Origin: CAYLNL01 sp964385175
GTDB lineage: Bacteria; Bacteroidota; Bacteroidia; Flavobacteriales; Flavobacteriaceae
DNA length: 64,000 bases
Direction: 5' to 3'
NCBI GenBank assembly: GCA_964385175.1
Contig: CAYLNL010000009.1
Span: 1 to 64,000, forward strand
The notes below the pieces were generated by a model. It was not told where the DNA came from. It saw only the letters and a program-made list of their open reading frames with translations, and did not search any database. Position numbers and translations under genes: made by a program. How positions within the stretch are numbered: position 1 is the stretch's first letter; each line of letters starts with the position of its first letter. This document shows positions 28,347-36,164 of the stretch, one piece after another.

Positions 28347-28793
28347 ATGAAAAAAATAAGTTTCTTTCTTTTTACCCTGATGGTAGTGTGTGCAGGGTGT
28401 TATAAAAAAACGCAACCTGAAATAAAAACGGTAACCGAGCAAACAGCCGGCAAAACGAGGAATAATGGAACGTTGGCGTCTTCTGAGGTTACTTTTACAA
28501 TTGAAGGGATGACGTGCGCTGTGGGTTGCGCCGCTACTATTGAAAAAAAATTAGCTAATTTGGAGGGTGTATCGGCTGCCAAGGTGAATTTTGAGAGTAA
28601 ACAAGCTATGGTAACTTTTGACCCTTCTCGTTTGCAACTCCAGGATATTGCTTTTGCAGTAACTTCTGCAGGGGATGGGGAAACCTACCAGGTAATGAAT
28701 ATGAAGGAAGCTAAAGAAGGGAGCGCATCTCACCAATGCAATACTGCCGGGAGCGGGAAAATGTGTTGCTCGGGCGAGAAAAAAACAGAATAA
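28347..28793 (+). CDS. Heavy-metal-associated (HMA) domain lipoprotein
   Basis: 148 residues. The start MKKISFFLFTLMVVCAGC carries a lipobox (VCAGC), so it should be anchored to a membrane facing the periplasm. Residues 45-115 form an HMA ferredoxin-like fold with FTIEGMTCAVGCAATIEKKL: the metal loop is C-x-x-x-C rather than the classical CxxC. A second Cys/His cluster (HQCN, KMCCSG) ends the protein. Copper or another soft metal is likely. The open frame extends to 28254, but the lipoprotein start is preferred. No P-type ATPase or sensor lies nearby. Confidence 0.85.
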   Translation: MKKISFFLFTLMVVCAGCYKKTQPEIKTVTEQTAGKTRNNGTLASSEVTFTIEGMTCAVGCAATIEKKLANLEGVSAAKVNFESKQAMVTFDPSRLQLQDIAFAVTSAGDGETYQVMNMKEAKEGSASHQCNTAGSGKMCCSGEKKTE

Positions 28794-28826
28794 GTCCTGG
28801 TTTCTAACCTGATTGGGTTGAGTAGC

Positions 28827-29189
28827 TCAGCGTAGTTCCTTGGCAGGGTCCCAAAAATAGGTTTCAAAATCTATTATAGTATCGTCTTTCACCCTAATAC
28901 CTTCATTTTCCAGGAGTTGTTGCATAAGCCGTGTTCCCTGGAAGTGATGTTTCCCGGTTAACACTCCGTTTCGGTTTACTACCCGGTGCGCCGGCACCTC
29001 ATCTATTCCATGTGAGGCATTCATGGCCCAACCTACCATGCGGGCGCTACCCGAAGTGCTCAGGTAATTGGCAATAGCGCCGTAGGAGGTTACCCTTCCA
29101 TAAGGAATTTGGCGCACCACTTCATATACTTTTTTAAAAAAAGAGAGTTCTTCTTCTGATGGCATTAGTTTTTTATCGTTTATTTTCAA
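28827..29189 (-). CDS. Alkyltransferase-like (ATL) protein of the MGMT family, active-site Cys replaced
   Basis: 120 residues corresponding to the DNA-binding domain of O6-alkylguanine-DNA methyltransferase (VRQIPYGRVTSYGAIANYL, ARMVGWAMNAS). The catalytic PCHR motif reads PAHRVVNRNG, so no alkyl transfer is possible. ATL proteins bind O6-alkylguanine, flip it and hand the site to nucleotide excision repair. Its ATG overlaps the mdh stop by 4 bp, so it is the last gene of the lemA - protease - mdh - ATL run. Whether the overlap has meaning is unknown. Confidence 0.88.
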   Translation of the reverse strand: MKINDKKLMPSEEELSFFKKVYEVVRQIPYGRVTSYGAIANYLSTSGSARMVGWAMNASHGIDEVPAHRVVNRNGVLTGKHHFQGTRLMQQLLENEGIRVKDDTIIDFETYFWDPAKELR

Positions 29190-30121
29190 GAAAGCATTCC
29201 TTTTAACAGGGCATTTACTGACATCACTGCCCGAGCGCTTTCCAATAGATTGGCTTTTTCCGCTTCATTCAATTCCAGTTCAACAATACGTTCAATCCCG
29301 TTTCTGCCTAAAATCACCGGAACCCCAATACACAGGTCGTTCAACCCATATTCACCCTCCAACAGGGCAGAACAGGAAAGCAATTTCTGCTGGTTGCATA
29401 CTAATGCCTGCACGGTAGCAGAAACCGCTGCCCCGGGGGCATACCAGGCGCTGGTGCCTAAGAGTTTAGTTAAGGTAGCACCGCCTACCTTAGTTTCTTC
29501 TGCCACCTGGGCGAGTTGTTCTTTTGTGAGAAAAGCGGTTACCGGAAGGCTGTTTCGCACGGCGAAGCGCGTGAGGGGAATCATGCCTGTATCGGTGTGT
29601 CCCCCGATTACAATTCCATCTACATCAGAAAGAGGCGCTCCTAAGGCTTCTGCAAGCCGGTATTTAAAGCGAGCGCTATCTAAGGCGCCGCCCATTCCAA
29701 TAATGCGGTTTCGGGGGAGTTGGGTTATTTTATGTATCAAATAGGTCATGGTATCCATAGGATTGCTTACCACAATAACCAATGCATCTGGAGAACGCTC
29801 CATTAAATTAGCCGCTACGGTTTTTACAATACTGGCATTGGTGCTTATGAGTTCCTCACGCGTCATTCCGGGTTTCCGGGGAATACCGCTGGTTATTACC
29901 ACCACGGCGCTGCCGGCAGTCTTTTCATAGTCATTGGTAGTGCCGGTTATTTTTGTATCAAATCCATTCAGGGGGGCGGTTTGCATTAAATCCATGGCTT
30001 TGCCTTCGGCATAGCCTTCTTTAATATCTACTAATACTACCTCGGAGGCGAAATTTTTCAGGGCGATGTACTCGGCACAACTGGCGCCCACTGCACCGGC
30101 TCCTACTACGGTTATTTTCAT
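29186..30121 (-). CDS. mdh: Malate dehydrogenase
   Basis: 311 residues; interconverts malate and oxaloacetate with NAD in the TCA cycle. The NAD loop is VVGAGAVGASCAEY and the Asp for NAD specificity is in VVLVDIKEGYAEGKAMDL. The substrate Arg is in SGIPRKPGMTREEL; catalytic His in VIGGHTDTGMIPL. This is the LDH-like type of MDH used by Bacteroidota. It is 11 bp after the M48 protease and overlaps the ATL gene by 4 bp. Confidence 0.96.
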   Translation of the reverse strand: MKITVVGAGAVGASCAEYIALKNFASEVVLVDIKEGYAEGKAMDLMQTAPLNGFDTKITGTTNDYEKTAGSAVVVITSGIPRKPGMTREELISTNASIVKTVAANLMERSPDALVIVVSNPMDTMTYLIHKITQLPRNRIIGMGGALDSARFKYRLAEALGAPLSDVDGIVIGGHTDTGMIPLTRFAVRNSLPVTAFLTKEQLAQVAEETKVGGATLTKLLGTSAWYAPGAAVSATVQALVCNQQKLLSCSALLEGEYGLNDLCIGVPVILGRNGIERIVELELNEAEKANLLESARAVMSVNALLKGMLS

Positions 30122-30132
30122 GGTGTTTTATG

Positions 30133-31065
30133 TTAAAACTGTTCTAATAAAGCAATTCGTTTTTCTATTGGTGGATGTGTTGCAAAGATATGCGATAAAC
30201 TAAATTTTCCCGCAGCCTGGTAATGAATAAATAAGGGTGTTACATCTTCATTTTTCACAGTATCTACCCGGTAGTTGACCGCTATTTTTCGCAATGCGCT
30301 TGCCAGCGCCCAGGGCTTTCCGCACATAGCGGCTCCTGCGGCATCGGCCACGTATTCTCGTTTGCGGGAAAGCGCCATCTTAAAGAAGATGGAAAAAAAG
30401 TAGGCTATTATGGAGACTAAGAAAATAATGAGGAGTAGCTTTCCGTCTTTCTTGCTGCCGCCTCTGCGGTAATAGAGGGTGCGCAATGACATATTGGCGA
30501 GGAAGGAGAAAATACCTACAAAAATAATGCTGATGATGAGGGTGCGTACATCCCGGTTGCGAATATGCGCCAGTTCGTGGGCGATAACGCCTTCTAATTC
30601 TTCATCGTTTAAAGTATGTATGATGCCCTGGGTAAGCGTTACTGCATAGCTCTTGCTGTTTATACCGCTGGCAAAGGCATTTAAATCTTCGGAAGGGATA
30701 ATGTATATATGAGGGGGTTGCATTCCTTGCGAGATACAGAGGTTTTCTACCAGGTTATATACTCGTTTATTCTCACGGCGTTCCAGTGGTTTTGCTCCTG
30801 TGGCGTTTCGTATAATATAAGAATGAGAGCTATAGGCGATAACAAACCACGTAGCAGTGCCTATAAGTACATAGGGAAGGGTTTCCAGGAATTGTTTATA
30901 GGTGTATGATAGGACGGAAATTGAGGGCGGCAGGTTTTCTGGTACGACTGTAAAATAAATAACCGCCCAAACTGAAACCAACAGGAGGGCGGGGAAGGAG
31001 ATTATCAGTAAGAAAGATTTAAAATTGTTGGCTCGTATTTGCTGCTGTAAACCTACATATTTCAT
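30133..31065 (-). CDS. M48-family membrane zinc metalloprotease (HtpX-like)
   Basis: 310 residues with membrane helices near 18-38, 55-75, 170-190 and 200-220. The zinc motif is GVIAHELAHIRNRD (HExxH) and the third ligand Glu is in REYVADAAGA. The SEDLNAFASGI motif before the zinc site is typical of HtpX-type proteases. HtpX degrades damaged membrane proteins. It is 24 bp from lemA, a pairing seen often in bacteria, which supports a shared envelope quality role. Confidence 0.92.
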   Translation of the reverse strand: MKYVGLQQQIRANNFKSFLLIISFPALLLVSVWAVIYFTVVPENLPPSISVLSYTYKQFLETLPYVLIGTATWFVIAYSSHSYIIRNATGAKPLERRENKRVYNLVENLCISQGMQPPHIYIIPSEDLNAFASGINSKSYAVTLTQGIIHTLNDEELEGVIAHELAHIRNRDVRTLIISIIFVGIFSFLANMSLRTLYYRRGGSKKDGKLLLIIFLVSIIAYFFSIFFKMALSRKREYVADAAGAAMCGKPWALASALRKIAVNYRVDTVKNEDVTPLFIHYQAAGKFSLSHIFATHPPIEKRIALLEQF

Positions 31066-31089
31066 GGAAAATATACGGGCTTTTCTGGG

Positions 31090-31653
31090 TTAGAAGCTAA
31101 TTTTTGGAGGCTCTTCCATTTTTTTGCGTTCCTCCTCGCCCAGGTCGAACATAGAAGCGGTTTTAAAACCAAACATGTTAGCTACCAGGTTGCCGGGAAA
31201 TTGTTGTATGCTCACATTCAATTCTTTAGTGGCGCTATTGAAGAACCTGCGGGCGGCGGCAAGTTTATTTTCCACATCGGATATTTCTTCCTGGAGCTGT
31301 AAAAAATTTTGATTGGCCTTTAAATCGGGATATGCCTCTACCTGTATATTTAAATTTCGCAAAGCGGCAGAAAGATTTTTTTCGGCTTCTATTTTATCAT
31401 CTATGGTGTAGGCGTTTAAAGCTTTGTTGCGGGCTTCGGTAACCTTTAAAAGTGTTTCCGATTCGTGCTTCATGTAACCCCGCACAGTTTCCACGAGCTG
31501 GGGTATGAGGTCGTGTCGCTGGCGTAACTGAACATCTACATCGGCAAAGGCATTTTCGCGGTTGTTTCGGAGCCGTACCAGGCGGTTATAGAGAACTACC
31601 ATGATAATAACCACGGCGCCAAGAAGGAGTATAAAAATAACAAACGGACTCAT
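31090..31653 (-). CDS. lemA: LemA-family protein
   Basis: 187 residues: one N-terminal membrane helix (FVIFILLLGAVVIIMVVLY) with the rest outside, made of long helices. The family motif is NRENAFADVDVQLRQRHDLIPQLVETVRGY and, later, ARRFFNSATKELNVSIQQFPGN. The role of LemA is unsettled. First gene of the run lemA - M48 - mdh - ATL, with a promoter at 31680-31708. Confidence 0.94.
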   Translation of the reverse strand: MSPFVIFILLLGAVVIIMVVLYNRLVRLRNNRENAFADVDVQLRQRHDLIPQLVETVRGYMKHESETLLKVTEARNKALNAYTIDDKIEAEKNLSAALRNLNIQVEAYPDLKANQNFLQLQEEISDVENKLAAARRFFNSATKELNVSIQQFPGNLVANMFGFKTASMFDLGEEERKKMEEPPKISF

Positions 31654-31679
31654 GGAATAATTTTTTATAGTTGTGATTA

Positions 31680-31708
31680 CAAAGATAGTAAATATAACCC
31701 GGTAACAA
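31680..31708 (-). promoter_or_regulatory. Promoter of the lemA - M48 - mdh - ATL run
   Basis: Minus strand: TTG (31708-31706), an 18-bp spacer and TATCTTTG (31687-31680) fit the Bacteroidota consensus. It ends 26 bp before the lemA ATG. Confidence 0.6.
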
Positions 31709-31715
31709 TGGTTTT

Positions 31716-32729
31716 TTAAAAGGAAAAATTGAGACCCAGCGCCACCGTATCAAACTCTGCCAGGGTATAATCTGCATTAATACTCAGGACGCCTATTTTA
31801 ACATTTGCTCCCAACGTGCCCCGAAGCCCTGAAATAGTGGTTTCCATGGAAAATGGATCGATGACAGATTCTCCTGCCAATACGCCTTCATTCACCATAT
31901 AGGTTCCTTTTAAGTCGGTTTGAGAATGTCCCTCCCCATAACCTATACCGCCATACAGGCTTAAAATAGAAATTTTCTTGGAAGCGATGAGTTGAAACAA
32001 CCAGGTATTCATAGCCGTTTCAAAACGCTGGTCGGTGCCGGCAACAATAGCGGTATCTGTAAAATCATAACTGGCATTGAGGCGTGTATAGGCAATGAGA
32101 CCGGAAACAGATAGAGAGCGTTTGCTCTCTGGAACAAGCCATTTGGTGAATTCATGTTGCACGCCTATGCCATACAAACCCACCTTGGCGCCCTCATAAT
32201 CTACAGGCGGGAAAAAACGAGCTTTTATTTCGGTGCCGAGAAAGAGCCCCAGGCTGCCTTGTATAAAAACACTAGGGATATAACCAGTTTCTTTTGAACC
32301 AAAGCCGGTAGGGAGAATAATTTCTACCTGCTCAGTTCCTCCCATGCCATCATCTACTTCCACAACGCCTATAATATCGTTTTCATGGTGCCCGAAAACG
32401 GTGGCTATACTTTTGGAAGGGCTGCCATCCTGGAACTGGAGAAATTCATAATCGGCAGTATTAAGTGTAAAATACTTGTTTTTTTCCTGTATTAAAGCTG
32501 CATTACCAACAATGGAGATCTCAAAGTGCATTTTGTCTTTCGCAGCGCCATTGTTAAACCAGCCGCCGGTGAGGCTGTATAGAGCGCCATTTGTGGCAGG
32601 GGAGAGATAACTGTTGGCATATCGTTCAGCATCATTAACACCTGCTGCCAGGAGATTATCTATACTTTCCTGGGCAGATGCAATGAAAGACAAGATGAGA
32701 AAAGAAAGAGAACAAACTAATTTTTTCAT
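31716..32729 (-). CDS. DUF6588-family outer-membrane protein
   Basis: 337 residues with a clear signal peptide (KKLVCSLSFLILSFIASAQ). Alternating strands and Gly-rich turns (SVFIQGSLGLFLGTEIKARF, LYGGIGYGEGHSQ) and a C-terminal LGLNFSF indicate a beta-barrel. It resembles the DUF6588 family of Bacteroidota, of unknown function. It is 28 bp from the promoter of the lemA run but has its own direction start; the 148 bp upstream show no clear promoter. Confidence 0.72.
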   Translation of the reverse strand: MKKLVCSLSFLILSFIASAQESIDNLLAAGVNDAERYANSYLSPATNGALYSLTGGWFNNGAAKDKMHFEISIVGNAALIQEKNKYFTLNTADYEFLQFQDGSPSKSIATVFGHHENDIIGVVEVDDGMGGTEQVEIILPTGFGSKETGYIPSVFIQGSLGLFLGTEIKARFFPPVDYEGAKVGLYGIGVQHEFTKWLVPESKRSLSVSGLIAYTRLNASYDFTDTAIVAGTDQRFETAMNTWLFQLIASKKISILSLYGGIGYGEGHSQTDLKGTYMVNEGVLAGESVIDPFSMETTISGLRGTLGANVKIGVLSINADYTLAEFDTVALGLNFSF

Positions 32730-32877
32730 GTTGTTTTAAGTTTATAGTTCTTATAACGAAGTTCTGAATAGAAGCGTATAAATTAATTTTCGGAAGCTGT
32801 AAGCAAGAACCGGGCCATTATATAGTTTGGGTAGCCATTTTAATTATTGCGTTAGAGACCTGAAGATTGCATTTTTC

Positions 32878-33327
32878 TTATTGAATTGCTATTACTGTAA
32901 AGGTATTGCCATTAAAGGTTACTGCATCGCCCTGTTTTTTTCCTAAGAGAAGTTTTCCAACCGGCGCTTCCTTAGAAATAGCGAAGTATGTTTTCCCTTC
33001 CAAATCTATCTTTCCCAATGGCACGGAGAGAAAAAAGTGAGCGTGGGAGGTAACTACTAAACTTCCCATTTTAACCACATCATTTACCTGGAAAATATCT
33101 AATTGCTTTAGTTGATTTTTCAGTTCATTAGCCTCTTCTATATGTTGAAGCGTTTTTTCATAGCTGTTGGTATAATCCCGCATTCCATCGCCTTCCTCAC
33201 TCCCGGAACTTTTGGCTTCGTTTTCCATAGATTCTTTTATGAGTTCCATTTCCGCTTTGTGTTTTTCAATGCGAGTATTCAAAATTTCCAGGCATTTATA
33301 AAATAATTTTTCCTTATTACTTTCCAT
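32878..33327 (-). CDS. GreA/GreB-like transcription elongation factor
   Basis: 149 residues. The N-terminal half is a coiled coil (about 5-85) with an acidic tip (SGSEEGDGMRD), and the C-terminal half is the FKBP-like Gre domain (VKMGSLVVTSHAHFFLSVPLG, ISKEAPVGKLLLGKKQGDAV). Gre factors enter the RNA polymerase channel and rescue back-tracked complexes. It is a Bacteroidota-type divergent Gre protein; the acid pair at the tip is placed as expected, so cleavage activity is plausible. It is likely monocistronic. Confidence 0.85.
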   Translation of the reverse strand: MESNKEKLFYKCLEILNTRIEKHKAEMELIKESMENEAKSSGSEEGDGMRDYTNSYEKTLQHIEEANELKNQLKQLDIFQVNDVVKMGSLVVTSHAHFFLSVPLGKIDLEGKTYFAISKEAPVGKLLLGKKQGDAVTFNGNTFTVIAIQ

Positions 33328-33521
33328 GATAAAGGATTTATCTATTTTTGCATTTATGCAATGCTCTAAATTTACGGTGCAAAGAAACCAAAAAATACTG
33401 AAATAAGATAAACGAAACTATACTTTGCCCCAAATTTATGCGTTTATATTATTATCTTTGTTAGGATAAAAACAAACACGTTGAACCTGGGTGAATTTTT
33501 CACTTAAAAAAAATCAGTACT

Positions 33522-35303
33522 ATGAAAAAATATGCTTTTTTATTCCTCAATAGCAGTTGGATGACTTTTACACTGCTTATACTAAGTTGTTGCAGTTCAG
33601 GCGATAATAATACAAATCCCAAACCAGAACCTATCCCCGGTAACGGCAAGATTCTTATGTTTATTTCTAAAGAGCAAACCTATTATTCTGAATATAAAGT
33701 TATGTTAGAAGCGTTGCAAGCATACGGTTACAGTGTAGATGTGCGCAGTTCTGCAACCGGCACGGCCGGGGTATATTCTTCTACCGGCAACATTAACGAA
33801 GCGGGTAACCAAACACCAGGCGCTACCTACGCCCAATTTACCGCTCAATTCCAAAACGCTTTCGGTAAATCCTGGAATGATAGCTGGAACGCAACGCCTG
33901 CTACGGTGCCATTAAATGGACGTATTCAAGACGTGGCGAATATGAGTGGCTATGATGCCCTGGTAATTCCCGGGGGAACCGGCGCCATAGAGTATCGCCG
34001 GGATGATGTGTATGCCGCCCAGGGAACTGTTTCGGCGGCCGATGTTCAGGCAGCGGCAGAAAAATTGAACGCCCTTGCTTTAGAAGCCCTATCGGCGGGT
34101 AAACCGGTGATGGCGCTTTGTCATGGGGCCAGTTTGCCTGCTTTTTTCAAGATTACAGAAACTGGCGAAAGCCTGCTGAAAGGACAGTATGCCACGGGTT
34201 TCCCGGAAGCGGCAACAGCAGCAGAACTGGCAAACCTGCAGGTGATTTATAGAGAAGATGACCGTGTAACCGTTTCCAGCCCTAACACAGCTTTTAATGA
34301 TGCCGGGGCGGGCGATTTTAAAATTATCACTACTAAAGACTGGTATGCCCAGAGCGTTAGCTATGCCGCCCGTACCCTGTTGAATGTATTAACATCTTAC
34401 CCATCCAAGGCGCAGCGCGAAACGGCAGTCTCGGTTTTGATACTTCACGGCGGAGAGTTAGACCCCCTTAACTGCGCTTCTACTAATAAAAATAACGATG
34501 TGCCTTGCAATTATGGTGGTGGCGCTGACCTTCCGGCAGATTATACAGATTTGCGCGATTTGCTGGCTGCCAATTCACCTGCCGACTCTTATACTATAAA
34601 TGTAGATGACCGGAATTTGTTTAGTGGGGCGCCCACATACAATCAATTAAAGGAGTATGATGTGGTGATATTTTTTAAGCACTGGTCTTCTGGCGTTACC
34701 ACGGCGTTAGAAAATGCGCTGATAGATTATGCTGATGATGGCGGTGGGGTAATTGCTTTGCATCATGGTTTGTATAATGAAGATGCAGGTTCGCTGAATA
34801 AAAACCTCCTCGTAAATAATTTGTTTGGCGCCGGGGCTGATGATAGCGGTTTTGGAGCTACACGAGAAAACTACCGCTTATTTTCTACTAATTATGGACA
34901 TTTCGTGTCCACCTACGGAATTTCTTTAGCAGCTAACCCCTCTTTAACAGCGCCTGCATGGTCAACTTCTGTGCCGTCTGGGGCTAACATAAGTTTTTCT
35001 TATTATCCTAATTTTGAGATTTATGATGAGTTGTATAATAATATGACGTTTGTTGGCGGGCAAAGCTTTGGGAGAGGTGTTAACCAGGTAACTCCTATTT
35101 TTTCTAATGCAGAGAATGCCGCACCTTCTGGTCAGGCGCATACATCCGGATTTGTTAAATTATTCAATCCCGGCGGAGATGCCAGTATTGGAAGATTAGC
35201 CTATTTTCAAGCCGGGGAGCGCCCCGAGAGTTTCGCCATTAACCATCCGTATGCCCAGGTGATTCGCAATGCAGTGATATGGGCTGCTTACGGAAAGCAA
35301 TAG
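33522..35303 (+). CDS. Lipoprotein joining a DJ-1/PfpI-like domain to a ThuA-like domain
   Basis: 593 residues. The start ends in a lipobox-like LILSCC followed by a Ser/Asp/Asn-rich tether. Residues about 42-290 form a DJ-1/PfpI or glutamine-amidotransferase-like domain: YDALVIPGGTGAIEY and the nucleophile elbow VMALCHGASLPAFF. Residues 300-593 are ThuA-like: VSVLILHGGELDP, YDVVIFFKHW, GGGVIALHHGLY and the final HPYAQVIRNAVIWAAYGK. ThuA folds are also class I amidotransferase-like, so this is a tandem of related folds. Substrate unknown, possibly a sugar or modified peptide. Closed by a terminator at 35341. Confidence 0.8.
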   Translation: MKKYAFLFLNSSWMTFTLLILSCCSSGDNNTNPKPEPIPGNGKILMFISKEQTYYSEYKVMLEALQAYGYSVDVRSSATGTAGVYSSTGNINEAGNQTPGATYAQFTAQFQNAFGKSWNDSWNATPATVPLNGRIQDVANMSGYDALVIPGGTGAIEYRRDDVYAAQGTVSAADVQAAAEKLNALALEALSAGKPVMALCHGASLPAFFKITETGESLLKGQYATGFPEAATAAELANLQVIYREDDRVTVSSPNTAFNDAGAGDFKIITTKDWYAQSVSYAARTLLNVLTSYPSKAQRETAVSVLILHGGELDPLNCASTNKNNDVPCNYGGGADLPADYTDLRDLLAANSPADSYTINVDDRNLFSGAPTYNQLKEYDVVIFFKHWSSGVTTALENALIDYADDGGGVIALHHGLYNEDAGSLNKNLLVNNLFGAGADDSGFGATRENYRLFSTNYGHFVSTYGISLAANPSLTAPAWSTSVPSGANISFSYYPNFEIYDELYNNMTFVGGQSFGRGVNQVTPIFSNAENAAPSGQAHTSGFVKLFNPGGDASIGRLAYFQAGERPESFAINHPYAQVIRNAVIWAAYGKQ

Positions 35304-35340
35304 AGAGGATGGGTATAGTTTCTCATTGTTAGAATACATC

Positions 35341-35381
35341 AGAACCATTAGTTATTCAAAATAGCTGATGGTTCTTTTTTA
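35341..35381 (+). terminator. Intrinsic terminator after the DJ-1/ThuA lipoprotein gene
   Basis: AGAACCATTAGTTAT (35341-35355) and ATAGCTGATGGTTCT (35361-35375) pair over 15 bp with two G-T wobbles, with a 5-nt loop, followed by TTTTTT. It is 38 bp after the stop. Confidence 0.88.
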
Positions 35382-35462
35382 TATGACATGGGTATTTTTG
35401 AGCAGGTGTATTGAATGAAGGTAGTATTGGAAGTTTTATTTTTTGCCTAATTATCTAAATCT

Positions 35463-36128
35463 ATGAATGTATCTATTGATGAAAGCTGGAAAGTTCAGCT
35501 TCAGGAAGAATTTGAAAAACCCTATTTTAGAAACCTTGTCGCTTTTGTAAAATCAGAATACAGCCAATATACCTGTTACCCGAAAGGAAACCATATCTTT
35601 TCAGCGTTTGAGCATTGTCCTTTTCATGCGGTTAAAGTAGTTATTATTGGTCAAGACCCTTATCATGGAGTCAATCAAGCCAATGGGTTATGCTTTTCGG
35701 TAAACGAAGGGATAGCGCACCCGCCTTCACTCATCAATATTTTCAGGGAGTTAGAGAGCGACCTGGATATTCCCTACCCGCGCAGTGGCAACCTGGAACG
35801 CTGGGCAGACCAGGGAGTGTTGTTGCTCAATGCCATTTTAACGGTTCGGGCGCACCAGGCCGGCAGCCACCAGAATAAGGGATGGGAAGTGTTTACAGAT
35901 GCTGTTATTCGCATCATTTCTGAAAAAAAAGAAAATATTGTGTTTTTGCTCTGGGGGTCGTATGCTAAAAATAAGGGAAAAATTATAGACCGCCACAAGC
36001 ATTATGTGTTAGAGTCTGGGCATCCTTCGCCATTGAGCGCTAACCAGGGGTTTTGGTTTGGCAATAAGCATTTTAGCAAAACCAATGTATATTTAGAGAG
36101 TATTCATAAAACGCCCATAGAATGGTAG
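35463..36128 (+). CDS. ung: Uracil-DNA glycosylase
   Basis: 221 residues; removes uracil from DNA in base excision repair. It has the catalytic water-activating GQDPYHG near residue 62 (VVIIGQDPYHGVNQANGLCFSV) and the DNA-intercalating loop ESGHPSPLSA. It belongs to family 1 (Ung), with the usual length. Single gene, with converging tnaA downstream; the 36-bp gap contains only a short AGCCT/AGGCT hairpin. Confidence 0.97.
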   Translation: MNVSIDESWKVQLQEEFEKPYFRNLVAFVKSEYSQYTCYPKGNHIFSAFEHCPFHAVKVVIIGQDPYHGVNQANGLCFSVNEGIAHPPSLINIFRELESDLDIPYPRSGNLERWADQGVLLLNAILTVRAHQAGSHQNKGWEVFTDAVIRIISEKKENIVFLLWGSYAKNKGKIIDRHKHYVLESGHPSPLSANQGFWFGNKHFSKTNVYLESIHKTPIEW

Positions 36129-36164
36129 TTTAAGCCTGTCTGTTTTAGGCTGAAGGGGAGGGTT

